Shown: piece by piece, positions 39,833 to 52,561 of the stretch | Numbering within the stretch: the first letter of the stretch is position 1 | Layout of the letters: each line of letters opens with the position of its first letter | From: Adineta ricciae | Lineage: Eukaryota > Rotifera > Eurotatoria > Adinetida > Adinetidae | Direction of reading: 5' to 3' | NCBI GenBank assembly: GCA_905250025.1 | Contig: CAJNOJ010000041.1 | Span: 434,001 to 498,000 of the forward strand | Length of the DNA: 64,000 bases | Position numbers and translations under genes: made by a program | Notes under the pieces: model-generated | The model's database searches: none | Told to the model about the DNA's origin: nothing | The model's input: only the letters and a program-made list of their open reading frames with translations

Positions 39833-42800
39833 ATGAATGAGGCTGCACCATCGCACAAGACTCTATATCGTTGGGAGAAACGTCAATCAGCGCTCGATAA
39901 ACCGTCGAAACCAACAAAAAATGGTAGCGCGAACAAGTTGAAGAATTTCAATAACTCTATTTCCTAAACTGATTTTAGATGATATTACCACTTGGTTACG
40001 GCAAGTAGAACATGCATCATCCACTGCTGTTGAAAGTGTTTTCCCCCGTTCATCGGGCCGACAAACAGGAAAAGCACTTGTCAATCAAGCAACTGTCTAC
40101 GCTAAAGCAACTGATAATACCTATACAGGTAGACCAAAGTAGTCTGTTAATCTGTAAAGATTTGTTTGTTTTCGGGTGATTTTTCAGAAGCACGAGAAAT
40201 TCTTGATGAATGGCTTAATGAAAAGCTTCGTCTAGAAGCCGGTCTCGATGATAGTGAAGATGAACATATAGCCGAAACGAACGTTCGATCTGTCAAACAA
40301 GCTTGTAATCTCAGTTTCGATGACGACGATCAACAACTCGAATTCCTACGTGAACCAAAAGATCTACTGACATATAAAGATCCAAGTCTTTATTATGAAA
40401 CTCACGATGAAAGTGATCTAGTCAAAGATATTCTTCACGGTAAACATTTTCATTCATTTGAGTCGACAGTTTCATAATGAAGTCATTTAGATTTACGAAG
40501 CAAAGAAGTATTAACTCGACAACAATTGAATGCAATTGAACAGACAAAACCAACGACAGTTGATATTCAAACGAAAATTGAAGAACGACATCGACAGGTC
40601 TCAGAAATCTTATGTTCGTTTTGTATCGAGTACCGTTGTTTTCTCCAGGTAAAAGAAAATCATGAGAAAATGCAGCGAGAACGCGAAGCAAAACGAAAAC
40701 AAGCTCAAGCGAAGAAAGAAGCTGAAGCACAAGCTCGTCTCGTTGTTTTGAAAGTAAATAATCATTGGTTTTCAAACCGTAGAATCTTGAATTCTCTCTA
40801 CAGGAAGAACGTGAACGAGCTTTGAAAGCAAAGCAAGAGGAAGAAATGATCGAACGGCATGTTGTTGAAATTCGACGAGAAATGAACGAAAAACGTTTAC
40901 AAGAAGAAGACCAACGAAAACAGTAGGAAGGGAACGATACATTGCTTGGATATTGTATGTTTTTATTACAGTCAACGAGAGTATGAACAAGCAAGATATG
41001 AAAGAACAAAAGCAGAACAAGAACGAACTCGTAAAGAGGAAGAATTACACAAACTGAAAGAGATCGCTCTTAAAGAACAAAATGAACTAAGAGAAAAACG
41101 ATTACAAACACTAGTTGATGATTTCATTCGAATGAAATCTCTGACAGTATGAGATCATTGCAGATTTTCCATACAAATAACAGTCGAATTCTTGATTTAG
41201 ATTCTACAAAAACATTTTTCTGCATGGTTGCACGTTGTATCGGAGCGACGCTTACAAATGGGTCGGGCAGCAGCGCTGGCTGATTGGAAATTGTTGTTCC
41301 AGTATGTCTCACCTTTACGTACAGCTCCTTCTACGAAAATCTGCATGTTTAGATCATTTAATTATTGGCGAAGTACAGTACGGACGAAAAAACTCGAAGA
41401 AGAAACTGAAGTACATATGACTGAAATGAAAGTCTTGTCAATGAAAATGCAACAAGCAAATTTACATTACGAACGAACACTATTACGAAAGTAATACCAG
41501 TTGACATCACCGAGTGATATCGCCTTCTGTTTATCTAGATCAATGATTACCTGGCAAATCTTTATTCGTAATGAACGTATAGCTAAAAATTTAAAACATG
41601 AACAAGAGGCGACCAAACGAAAGATCGATTCGTTTCTGGATGCTGCCTCAACTGGAAAACTTTGGGGAAATGAACAACAACAGCAAGAACATCCGCCATT
41701 TCCATCACAACCTGCAACGACGAATTCAACTACGCGTCAACAATTAAAAACACGACGAGTGTCGATAGCACCACGTCCGTCGTCTGTAACGTCACGATCA
41801 CGCTCAGCAGTACCGGTCGGCGACAAATCATCGTTAACAACACGAGCGCAGTCGGATATTAAATTAGATGATTTCTTTCAAATCTCATCACCGAGAAATG
41901 AACACGAAGAATTTGAGCAGAAGTAATGTTATCGAACTTCATGAATCAAATCGATACGATCAATATCTTGTTGTAGGACAAATCTGGAATTGGTATTGCC
42001 AACAGATACACGGCGTATGCATCTCGATTTCGATCAATTATCAAGTAGTGACGAGGATTTAAGTAAAAAGAAGCAACGTGAAAGGCGTATTCGCTCGGAA
42101 ATGGCAGAACACAAATCAGCAACACGCGTAATGAACACCTTTGAAAATCGTTATAATGCGCAAATGAAAATGCTTAAAGAACAGAATCGTTTACTAAAAG
42201 GTCTGTTTCATCTTTTTATATGCTTACATTCGAATTAGATATCTCTTTAGACCAACAAAGAATGATTGAAGAACTTAAATATCAACAAGATCAACAGGTT
42301 CTGCACAATCAGCTATCGAATCTCGAAGTACTCAAAGCACAACAAGTAAACTTTTAATCTTTCTGGAATGAATATAATTAACAGTATTGTTTTAGACCGA
42401 AATGGAAGAAAAACAACGGAAACAGTTAGTTACTGACCGACGTCATGCTACTGCTCTTATTCAAGCACATAATCGTGGCGAATTACAAAAACAATTGAAT
42501 ACAAGTCGATTAGAGTAAATTCAGCGAGAGCAAAGAAGAATATTTCGTTTGACTGAATTCGTTTTCATAGTAATCAAACGGTGGTTACTGATCGGCCGTC
42601 GACTAGAGGTGAAATGATATTATCGAATATGGAAGAACGGGCACGCAAACGCTATGAAATGAAAACTGAACGTGAAACGAAACGACGAGCGATGGAAGAA
42701 GAAAAATTAGCGAAAATACAACGTATGAGAATCTCGATGTTGATTTTCGAATACAACCTGTATTTTCTGTATAGAAATGATGGAGGAGAAAGTTCGTCAA

Positions 42801-43558
42801 GAAGAAGAAGAAAAACGCTTGAAAGCGGAAGAAGCACGCGACAAGCGACGCTTGGAAAAAGAACGTGAAGTCGAACGAAAACAATTCGAAGAACGTTTAC
42901 GCGTATTATCTGAAAAAGCCGATGCACATTGCCGGTAAGATCATATGAATTTTCAAAAAGCTGCATTTACATCATTGATCCAATCTCTAGACTCTATCGA
43001 ATGCGATATTTCGGCATCAACCCTTTGAAAAAACTGATAGCTATTCGTCATGAACACATTCAAGTTGCTGAAGAACATCATAATCATGTTCTTCTCCAAC
43101 GTACGTTCAATGTTTGGCATGAGACCATTCGACGCGATATCGAAATTAAAACAGCGCGAGCTGAAGATTTTTATAAGCGTTTACTCTATCGTCGATATTT
43201 TACTTCATGGCAACGATACAAGCAACAAACAGAAATCGCTGAAGAACGTGCCGAAAGACACTACATGAATCGTTTAGTAATCAACACGTTTAAAATCTGG
43301 CAAGATTATACTCAAACAGAAATTCTTCGTCTTTGGCGTTTAGACGATTTAGCAAGAGAGCATAATGTGAAGAGACTTTTGAAAAATGCTCTTATCATTT
43401 GGCGACAATATCCTGTTGAACGAAAAAAAGAACTTGAACGGGAAAAACGTTTAGCAGACATGCGTCTTAAAGTTAAAGATTTGGTACCAGACTATCGGGG
43501 AACAGAATCTTCATCTTCATCACTAACTACCGTTACCAGCAGTAATACTAAAACGTAA
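39833..43558 (+). CDS. CCDC191: CCDC191-like coiled-coil protein
   Basis: Sixteen exons join in phase: 39833-39923, 39979-40128, 40188-40439, 40491-40597, 40649-40753, 40804-40922, 40972-41146, 41201-41301, 41353-41490, 41539-41922, 41977-42200, 42251-42345, 42396-42514, 42571-42722, 42775-42934 and 42991-43558, giving 979 residues. An N-terminal conserved part (DITTWLRQVEHAS, AREILDEWLNEKLRLE) is followed by long charged Glu/Arg/Lys coiled coils. Several Trp repeats (HFSAWLHVV, SFNYWR, TFNVWHETIRR, YFTSWQRYK, TFKIWQDY) resemble SFI1/centrin-binding repeats, and the tail is Ser/Thr-rich. The order matches animal CCDC191, a poorly studied, centrosome-type protein. The 51-nt intron 40598-40648 has a weak donor (GTCTCA) and could be retained in frame. 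Confidence 0.82.
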
Positions 43559-43818
43559 ACGATCTTCTGCACTGTGCATGTCTTGTTTTTTTTTGTAAAT
43601 TTTCTCCTCTGTCTGTTAATAATAATCGATAGCAATCATGATATATTGGTACTTTCTCAGTAGAAAGTTGCAGCAGCTGAAGATTAATCATTGCTGTCTT
43701 CTTGATCCTTCACGATGAAGAAGAATCAAAAAGGATAAATACTAGCGCATCGACTTCCGACCAACAGGATGGAGCTTTTTCTTCCTTTTCTGTTCTGTTG
43801 TTCGCTGTACCGTCGACT

Positions 43819-43826
43819 ATATAAAA
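43819..43826 (+). promoter_or_regulatory. TATA-like box upstream of LRAT-domain gene
   Basis: TATATAAA 72 bp before the predicted acceptor/ATG region. The rest of 43559-43897 is 3' UTR of the CCDC191-like gene and promoter sequence. Confidence 0.45.
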
Positions 43827-43897
43827 CTCGTTTGTTTTCTTTCTGCTGAGAATCAATGGAAAAACAATTGATTGCTACTTGTTTATTTGTTGCAGAT

Positions 43898-45390
43898 ATG
43901 ATCGATCGACATCGACTAGTTCCTCATTTGAAAGAACAAATCACCGGCAAGTTTCGTTTGTTGAATGCCAAATATGCATCGAATATCGATTTGTCATTCT
44001 AGACGTGGTTAGAGTACTGACTCATCATGAGAAACGCTTTCAAAAGACTCGTAAAGAGAAAATTACCGATTTGAATCAACTGAAACCGGGTGATCATGTG
44101 AGTTTCTATAAAACTGACTTCTACTACGCTCACCATGGTATTGTTTGTGAAGCACGAACTAATTATCTTCGTGTAATACATTATTTCAATACATTAGAAC
44201 ATGCTCGTACTGCATTAATGAAAGGTTCGGTCTACATAGCAGCAATTATTGAAAGCGAATGGTCGGTAAATTTGCAGAGCACAAGTGAAGATGTCTATTT
44301 ACATCATTACGATAATATTCCGTGTTTCTCAAATGAAGAAACGTTACAACGAGCGTTTTCTCAGCTTGGCAAACGTGGATATTCGTTGATTGGAAATAAT
44401 TGTGAACATTGGGCACGATGGTGTCGGACAGGTGAACATTACTCAGAACAGATTATCAAATTTCGCAGTTTGGTTAAAGAAAAATCAGCGACATTACTAA
44501 TTGTCGATCCGACCGCTTTGATTGTTAAAGATATTGCAATCGTCGGCGTGCAAACGTTTGGACAGTTTCTTAGTGCGATTGGATCTGGACTGATCTTGAC
44601 CACGGTCGAATCGATTGCAGCATTTATTGATATAAGAAAAAAGAAAAATGAACGGAAAAAAGGAAGTTTGAGCGATGTAGCGTTGAAAAAATATGTTGTG
44701 CGACGAATCACATCAGCATCGACAACAGTACGATTATAAATTCTGATAAAATCTCATCTTTTTTCGACTTTTTAGATAGCCGGAGGAACAGTTGGAACAG
44801 TAGTTGGCACAATATTGATTCCAGTTCCTATACTTGGTGCCACAGTCGGTGGTATTGTTGGAAGTGTCGGTGGCAAACTTCTCGGCGGCGTTTCTGGTAT
44901 TGCTCTATCGAAAATTCTCGAAGTCTACGAGAAAATCAAAGCATCGAACATTAAGAAAATGACAACAGTGCCACAACTAATGAGTAACATATCACCAGAA
45001 AGTCAATTGATACGTGGTCTCATGACATTGGCACTCGATCCAGTAGAAGAAAAGCATATCGAAAAAGTTGTTCAAGAAGCTATGGAAGCGACTGCACCGT
45101 ATACATCATTGTATCCATCGCTCGATGAATTTTTTCATGAAAATGACAATACAACAAAGGACAAATATAAAAAAGTGCAAGAATTATCTACGGAACTGTT
45201 CACCGATGATCAGGGTTCAGTGGAGTATTTTGTTTTGACACCATTACCAGATGAGAATGCTCCCGAAGAATTCGCATCATCAACAGATTTACTTGTGTTA
45301 CGATGGCCGGGCCACGAAATGAAACCTTGGGAAACCGACGGAGAGAAAGTTTTAGATATCGATGAATTAAACAAACGAAAGAGTAATTGA
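43898..45390 (+). CDS. LRAT-domain protein with glycine-zipper membrane region
   Basis: The start ATG 43898 lies 3 nt after a pyrimidine tract ending in GCAG, a candidate trans-splice acceptor. A short intron near 43939-44009 is needed to keep the frame; two solutions work, donor GTTTCG with acceptor GGTTAG, or donor GTTTGT with acceptor TTCTAG. The second exon ends at 44727 and the last is 44776-45390. The LRAT domain shows LKPGDHVSFYK, catalytic His in AHHGIV, and the nucleophile in NNCEHWARWCRTG. This NCEHW motif marks acyl-transferase or phospholipase members of the NlpC/P60-LRAT superfamily. A hydrophobic segment follows, then a glycine zipper (GGTVGTVVGT through GGIVGSVGGKLLGG), suggesting membrane insertion, and an acidic tail. 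The substrate cannot be told from sequence. Confidence 0.8.
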
Positions 45391-45498
45391 AAATACAATC
45401 TCAATTATTTTTACTGTCAGATTTATTTTTTAATGTAAAAAAGTGTGTGGGCGTATGTCTGTTATGATTATTTATATAAAACGAAGATTATCAGTGTA

Positions 45499-48400
45499 TT
45501 AATTTGCTGGTATGATAACAGGAGCTTCATTCTCATCACGTAGACCCATTTCACGCAGAACACCGAATTCGAATTGAATGAATTCATTGTACTCATTCTT
45601 CATTCGAATATCAATTTCTTCTTGAGTAGGTATATGGCTTGGAGCAATACCAATTTTCATCGCTGCTAATCGATCCTTTTCACGTTTCTCCTCTTCACGT
45701 AGATTCCAACGATGTTTAACAAATGACCGACGTTCAGTTTCACGTGTGAAGTAATTGGTTACGACTACAAAGATCATCATGAACAATCGTTATTCGTCCA
45801 TCCGAATCATCTAATTATTTACCTTGTAGTTCCTGATTGATCGGTTGTCTCAATGATTGGGGAACTTCAAGTATATGAAGTGTGCCGTTGCTATCTCCTG
45901 CTGCAAGAAGTTGTTGTTTGGCTACAGAGAAGAACAGAATGATATTCTATGATTGTGTTCAAAGAAATAATTTGTTTTCTTTACAAGATATTGTTTTTAT
46001 ACTGAGATACGTTATAGCAGTGTTCGAAATAGACTGAGATATGGATGGAGCATGTGTTCGATCGATAATATCCCATACGTCAATGCTTCCGTTTTGTTTG
46101 GCCACATAAAAGACACCTGGTCGAGTTGGAGACCATTCGACATCAGTGATCTTCTCTTTCATCGGTGATGTATGCAAAAGTGAACCAGACTATAAAGAAG
46201 AAGGCTCAATTGAAAATTCGTTTTTGTCATAAACAATTTGCGTAGTTATCAACCGAATATGTGTTCTATCTAACATGATTTTGTTGACGGGAAGTTCAGA
46301 TATAACCTCATTGACCCGCACACGAACTGTTTCCGTTTATGATTTCATCGGAATCAGCTTTCACTTGCAATTGAAAAGAAATCTATTAGAAAATTGCCTT
46401 TGTTTCTTGACTGTCGATATGCGAATGCAGTGAATATTGGATTTTCCAGGAAGGAGAATTTCTACTTACATGAACTTTTTCTCGCCAGATTTGAAATATC
46501 CAGCCGCCTGCAATAATTAACACATCTTTGAAGAACGGTGAGCGCTTCAACGCAACGACAGGACCGTCGAGAACAATAGCCGACCAAGCTGCTTTCGGTG
46601 CTACAAACAAGAACGTTATCTTAGTTATACTTCAGAGGGAAAACTTCGTCGCTTACTTGTGAACTTCGCTGAATCATTCTCTTTTTGTGGTATCCAATCT
46701 TGATAAACTAATTGACCATCCTAGTCATTAAAAAGAGACGAGAAATCATAATTTCATTTCGTTAAAAGTCAAGATCTGTCCTTGATGGATTACAAAGAAG
46801 TAAAAACGACAAATTGCATCCTGTCTTGTCTATTTACAGGAAATTAAGTGAATAGAGAGAGAATATATAACGTTTGGGGTCTGAAATCTTTTCTACTTAG
46901 TCGGGAACTTTTTCACTAAACGACATGTTGTTCAAATCAATTGCTGTAATATTTTTATTATCAATCTCTTGTTTTATTTCAACCAGTGCGTATCGATTGG
47001 ATACTTCAATGCATCCGAATGACATTGATGATCTCGACGAGGCTGATGATCCATATCTGATGAAACAGGTACAGTTATTACTCGACAATGCTCACACTTC
47101 AAGTTATGGACAGTCTTATCACGATGACGATCTCTACTATCGAAATCGACGATTTTTTCATAATCGTCGACCTGGACTACTTCGTTTAAAATGAACTGTT
47201 TTCTTTATATTTCATCTTCATGAAATAAAACTTCGAAAATCATACTGACAAACTTACTTCAGTGCCAACATAGAAGAATGTGTCGATACTTTGGAGAATT
47301 TTCGCTTTCCCTTGTGATATCGTTTTGTTTCCATCGTCGATTGGATTGACAAATTGACCGCCAGTTGACTCCTTTTTCTTCTCAAATGTATAATCTTCTT
47401 TATTTACTAGAGGGAAAAAGAATCTGTCGAAGAAAATATTCAAAATGTTGTTAGTACATACGAGCGTCACGATCACCTTGACTCTCACGAATGGAAAACT
47501 TTCGTGGAGCAAAATCAACTTGGCCAGCTTCAGGACTTTGTAATTGTAACTAAAATCATATAAACATAAATGTTGCACACAGGCGTATTACAAATAACTT
47601 CAGAATTACTCGAAGAAATGGTCGCCAAATAAGATCCAAATGTTTAAATGTCAAGGGAACACCCATTGGATTGAGAATTTCTCGTTCTTTTTTTGATAAT
47701 GGTTTAGGACCACCTCGCGGTGGACGTGTTTCCCAGAGAAGAACTTGACTAAACAATCGAGTCCTATTTTGTAATTAATCTGAAGAATACCTCTGACATA
47801 CCTATCGAAAGAGCACGTCATTATTTGAGAACAATTTCCCGAAAGATTTTCCGTCGGTAAGCCTTGTGTGGTAATCTAGAAGTAAAATGATTCTAGACTT
47901 TTCAAATGGAAAACTATTCAGACTTGAAAATGATCCGGGATCCACTGAAGGTCCATGATGGGTTCTGAATGTCCATGTTCAATACTTGATACAGCGCAAT
48001 AACGAAGGGAAGGTGTTTGAAAAAAACTTTCGTCTTCAAAGCCAGGCTAAAGATAAATATAGATGCTGATTATGTGTGAAACATATCGAGCAGCATATTC
48101 TTACAATAAATAAGTCTTTATCACGATGATCACCGCGTGGATTCCGTATACGATCTTCATATTCTTTGATATCCCACATAACAACTTGTCCGTTGACACA
48201 ACCGCCAGCTATCACATGTGGATCGGTGGGTGAAAACTGAAAGCATTGAATGTCGTCTGGTGCTTCAAGATATAACTAAATTTCAAGTTTTGATGAAAGA
48301 GAATCACGATGATATCTCAAATTTACTTTCGGTTGGATTGGATCAATAAATGACCAAATAAAAATGAGTGATGGCGATGATGTGGTTTTACTGACATGTT

Positions 48401-50207
48401 CAACTCGTTCATCAAATCCTTGTCCCGCAGCAAGTGAAACAGCAATTATCCCTAGAAATGAAGTTCAGTTGATCTAAACCAAAGATCTTCTAAGTAACCT
48501 CGTATTGTTGGATGCCATTGAACACATGTCACGATCATACCTCGTGATTGTTTGATAGATGAAAACGATTGATATTCCTAAAGTTTGCCAAGGGACAAGA
48601 CAATCAAAAATGAAATTCTTTTTTCAACGAATGCAAACTATACTTTGAGATGTGAATCACCTGGTCCACCTAAACCTTCAAGATCTCCACCAAGTTCACT
48701 CCAATCGAGATAGAATGGATTGTGAATGACGTTTTGCTGAAGAGCTTCTTTGAAACTACATTAATAGAATACTAGAAATGAGATTCATATCCATAGTCGC
48801 ATACGTATCCTGAGAGTTCATAACCATCTCAATCAAGTGATTATCACTCATAGCTTTCTTTTGTTCTTCTTCGCTCAATGTTCGTGGTTCGTATTGTGTC
48901 CATTGGTTCTTTGGATACCGCCAAATCGTTTGAGCTGCATTTTCTCGGTATTCAGCAGCTGCCTACTCATTTCGAATTGATCATCATATGACGCAAAATC
49001 CATACATGGAAACTAAAGTCGTCCTACCTGAACAGCAGTGTCAATTTCCATTTTTTTCATATCAAATTGTTTGTCTTCATATTGATCGATGCTAACAAAA
49101 TTTTTCTTCCGTTCAATATCTGGATCGACATCTTTAAACTTTTCACTTGGTGTTGTCGTTGGACGTAGCGGAACTTTGATTTTGAACCGTTTCTATTTCA
49201 AAACATGCGAACATAAACAAAGTGATGCTGCCAGAGATTGTAGTTTCTTACCAATGGTCGATTGACGATTAAACGTTCATTCTCAATTTCTACTTCACTT
49301 CCAAGTGAAACCCAAATCTTCGGTTCAGGTGGAACATACTGTTCGGTATTATCGTCCTCTTGTAGAGGTAGTGTTGCCGGAGACTAAAAAATACGAACGA
49401 TGCAATCGTAGATGAAATGGATGCTGTATAACTCACATTCTCAATGTAACTTTTTAGCAAAGGATCGAAGCAGATTACTAAAACGAAAAGAATAACAAAG
49501 GATAGAAGTCATTTTTCTTCATACAGAAGTTTTGTGAGTAAAAGTAATCATAATCGTAGATCAAAGCGATTTGATTATCTGGATAATCCTATAGATAAGA
49601 TATGTATGAGATGATATTGATTAGTATAAAAAGAATTTACTTGTATTTGTTGTTGAAATTCATAAAAGTTTGAACCTTGTCCAAGAGTTTCAATATCTTT
49701 CAGGAGAACTTCTTTATCAACCAGTTTCCAGTTGTTATCTTGAGTAACATCTTCATCGACGCAGATTTGTAATGCTTGTTGCGTCGCAGACGAAATGAAA
49801 ATTGAATGGATATTGGATGGTAAATCTACAATCACAAACATTATTTCTCTCTCTCTGTCTCGTGCGCGCGTTCTTCATTCAAATCCTACATTGAGCATTC
49901 TCCGAAACTTCTCGTACAGTTGCTGATTTGACGGCTATAAAACGAAACATGTCAATTTCATCAGAATTGAGAGAAGAATCCTACTTGGCACTGGACTTGC
50001 AACAACGGGCTTATTCGCTGATGCATTAAGTCTATTGTCACGTGGTCGAGAAGCTGATGTTGAACCTGGAAGATTCGGTCGTAAAGCTGGTGAACCAGTT
50101 TGCGATGGAGCACCAGGACGACGCGGCCCAGCCGGCTGATTAGCAGCAGGTCTAGGTGCGACTGGTCTAGGCGCAGCTGGTCGTGGTGGTGGTCGCGGTG
50201 TGCTCAT
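45499..50207 (-). CDS. DNAI3: Axonemal dynein intermediate chain 3 (WDR63)
   Basis: Large minus-strand gene with more than 18 short exons and 45-60-nt introns. It starts at ATG 50207 and ends at TAA 45499-45501. The first exon (49985-50207) encodes a Pro/Arg/Ala-rich leader unlike the vertebrate protein. After it, exons follow WDR63 in order: QICVDEDVT, KIWVSLGSEVEIE, ENAAQTIWRYPKNQWTQY, PSLIFIWSFIDPIQPKL, LEAPDDIQCFQFSP, VIAGGCVNGQVVMWDI, LRYCAVSSIEHGH, FFYVGTE, GGWIFQIW and RPGVFYVAKQNGSIDVWD, with a charged C-terminal helix. In animals it is an intermediate chain of inner-arm dynein in motile cilia and can bind actin regulators. One intron (about 46722-47256) is ten times longer than the rest and contains an opposite-strand gene. 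Confidence 0.9.
46864..46870 (+). promoter_or_regulatory. TATA box of the nested peptide gene
   Basis: TATATAA, 55-60 bp upstream of ATG 46925, inside the large DNAI3 intron and oriented for the plus-strand gene. Confidence 0.5.
46925..47194 (+). CDS. Small secreted peptide precursor nested in a DNAI3 intron (89 aa)
   Basis: Intronless frame of 89 residues on the strand opposite to DNAI3. It has a strong signal peptide (MLFKSIAVIFLLSISCFISTSA), an acidic middle (DIDDLDEADD) and a basic C-terminus with Arg clusters (RNRRFF, HNRRPGLLRLK). A TATA box lies about 60 bp upstream and AATAAA 30 bp downstream (47224-47229), so the 535-bp intron contains a compact, complete transcription unit. Dibasic sites (RR) after an acidic spacer are typical of neuropeptide or hormone precursors, but no known peptide family is recognised and no amidation Gly-Lys-Arg signal is obvious. 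Confidence 0.65.
   Translation: MLFKSIAVIFLLSISCFISTSAYRLDTSMHPNDIDDLDEADDPYLMKQVQLLLDNAHTSSYGQSYHDDDLYYRNRRFFHNRRPGLLRLK
47224..47229 (+). terminator. Polyadenylation signal of the nested peptide gene
   Basis: AATAAA 30 bp after the TGA of the nested gene, just before the upstream DNAI3 exon boundary. Confidence 0.55.
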
Positions 50208-50425
50208 TTGATTAATTTGATGTGAACAGAGACGATGAATAAAATTTATTCGATGTACACTGAAGCCTTTTCGCCATTATAACCATCAAGTACTATGACA
50301 ACGATTGATCAAAGAAAACACAGATGTCGTTCAACGTCACTGATAAAAAATTTTTGTCTTTGTTTGAAAAAGAACGTATAAATGAACGTAGATAAGTGTC
50401 GTCAAAATTCAGTTGAATTCCTATC
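50208..50425. promoter_or_regulatory. Shared bidirectional promoter of DNAI3 and a centrosomal-type coiled-coil gene
   Basis: Only 218 bp separate the two divergent ATGs. A TATAAAT at 50377-50383 lies 43 bp before the plus-strand start. No clean RFX X-box could be made out by eye. Confidence 0.5.
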
Positions 50426-52561
50426 ATGGACAGTATCAGTAATTCAGGCGTCAGTTTAATACTGAATCCTGATATTGCCAATGTCATCAATGACCATCAG
50501 CATGATCTATCCACATGTGAAGAAGAGTTTGAGAATCAAGAAGAGATTCAACAAATGCTAGTCAATGCATTCGATAGTCATTCTTTATCGAATACAGAAA
50601 ATGATGATCATGTTTTCGACGATGATGACGAAGACGGAGAAGAAGAACCTGTACCAAATGAAAAGTAATGCCATTCGTTTTCCTCTGCTCTGTATCAAGA
50701 TTGTATGTTATTCTTAGTCCAAGACCAGACGATCATCATCTCTGTCAACAAGAGAATGAAAGTCTTCGTCAACGTTTGGCGACTTATATGAGCAATGAAG
50801 AAATCTATCGGAAAACTACGTCCGATTTCGAGAGCAAAATCAACGAGTTGAATGAAAAATACGAACAGAACCTTTTCTCTCTTCGTCTGGAATACGAAAC
50901 GAAAATTGAACAATTAACAATGAAAACCAGTGAACAACAGATCGAAATGTTAACGCTGAAACAAATGTACGAAACGATCTACGATGAAAAATGTCATGTC
51001 GATCAGCAAATAAATGAACTGCGTTCAAATGAACGAAATCTTCAAGAAAATCTGGATCGAATACAGATCGAGAACGAACGACTCTCAATAATGAATAAAA
51101 AACCATCAATGCTAAACAATGTTACTCAAACGGTAAGATCAACCTACTTTGTTGACCAAGTGAGACATATTTCGCTCTCAGGAACCAAACAATGAAGTTC
51201 AACAACAAATCGATGAGTTAAACAGAGTTAATATTCAATTAACTGATCAATTGAAGCGATTACAAATTCAATTCGACGAACGTGAACAAATTCACTCAGA
51301 TGAAAAACTGCGATATGAAAAATCGATCGCAGATCTATCCAAACAACCTTCGATGATCTCTCTTCAACTTCAGACTGTAATTTTCTTACTCATTTTCGTA
51401 TTTGCCATTTCATTTGTCTCGTTTCAAGGATTTTCCCGATGACGATAGGAAAATAAAACAATTACAAGGTGAACTGGATGATTACAAATTGAAGCTCAAC
51501 AGTAAACAAATGGAATTTAACAGTTTAAAATTCGATTATGACAATCTTCAACACGATATGAATGATCGTTTGTCTTTATTAACAAAAACTGTTCCGAATG
51601 ATCAACTGAATCAGATTACCCTTGAACGCGATCAATATTTAGCTGAACTAATGAAACTTAAGAATGAACTACCAGAATTGAAACAACAAATGATCGATAG
51701 TTTTCAGCTGAAGGTTGTTTCATTCAAAGAACAAGTAAAGAAGTCGTTAGTTGAAAAAGAAAATGAGTATCGGAAAAAGATTCAACAGATTGAAGATGAA
51801 TATGTCCATCAATATGAACAAGTTTTAGAGAAAAACAAACAAGTCGTACGAGGTTTGATTCTTGCTAAGCAAGAAGAGTTCAAAAATGAAAGAGTAAATG
51901 AATTTCTTTGAAAGACAAAGATGGTATTGAAATTTGTTGGATTTAGAATGAAATTATCGCGGAATATGAAGAAAAATTCAAAGTAGTTCAACAACAACAG
52001 CAAGTGAGCGGTTTTTGCTTCTCTTTCCAGAGCAATCCAAGCTTTTGTTTAGTTAAACAACGATGAACGACGTACATACGAACAGAAAATTGAAGAATTA
52101 ACACGTGCTAATGATAAATGCAGTCAATATCTCGCCAAACACGGAAAAACTTCATTAAATCTTCAACATTTCGATGAAGTAAAGCGCAAATACAATGATG
52201 AAATTCATCGTCTCTACGATCAAGTAATGTCCAAATTCCTCTTCAATCATTTATTTTCCTCAGCAAATTGTTTTAGATTGCCAAACAGAACCAACAACAA
52301 ATCGTACTGATCGATGAACATCAAAAGCAACTCGAACAAGGCAAGTTAACTTACGATCAACGCTATCGGATTCTTTTAGATGAATGGAAATTGTACAATA
52401 ACGATTTACACGAGAATAATTCAAAATTGAAAACAAAGTTAAAAGAATATGAAAAAACTATCGCGCAATTACGTTATCATATCATCAATTTACAAATTGA
52501 ATATTTGCAAAGCGGCGGTAATGCAAATAAAATTCTTCCCATATCCAATGAAATTTCATAA
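50426..52561 (+). CDS. Long coiled-coil protein, centrosomal type (CEP152-like?)
   Basis: Seven exons, 50426-50664, 50718-51132, 51182-51376, 51429-51893, 51947-52003, 52053-52223 and 52277-52561, give 608 residues. The N-terminus has an acidic segment (CEEEFENQEEIQQML, then a DDDDEDGEEE run). From residue 90 to the end it is almost continuous heptad coiled coil rich in Gln, Glu, Lys and Leu. The acidic EEEEL-type N-terminus followed by coiled coil recalls CEP152/asterless, but coiled coils are easy to confuse and this is tentative. It shares a 218-bp promoter with DNAI3, which supports a cilium or centriole role. Its TAA (52559-52561) overlaps the end of the opposite EF-hand gene. Confidence 0.75.

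Noticed and set aside
42603-42966. Minus-strand frames opposite the CCDC191-like exons
   Set aside because: Antisense shadows of Glu/Lys/Arg-rich coiled-coil codons.
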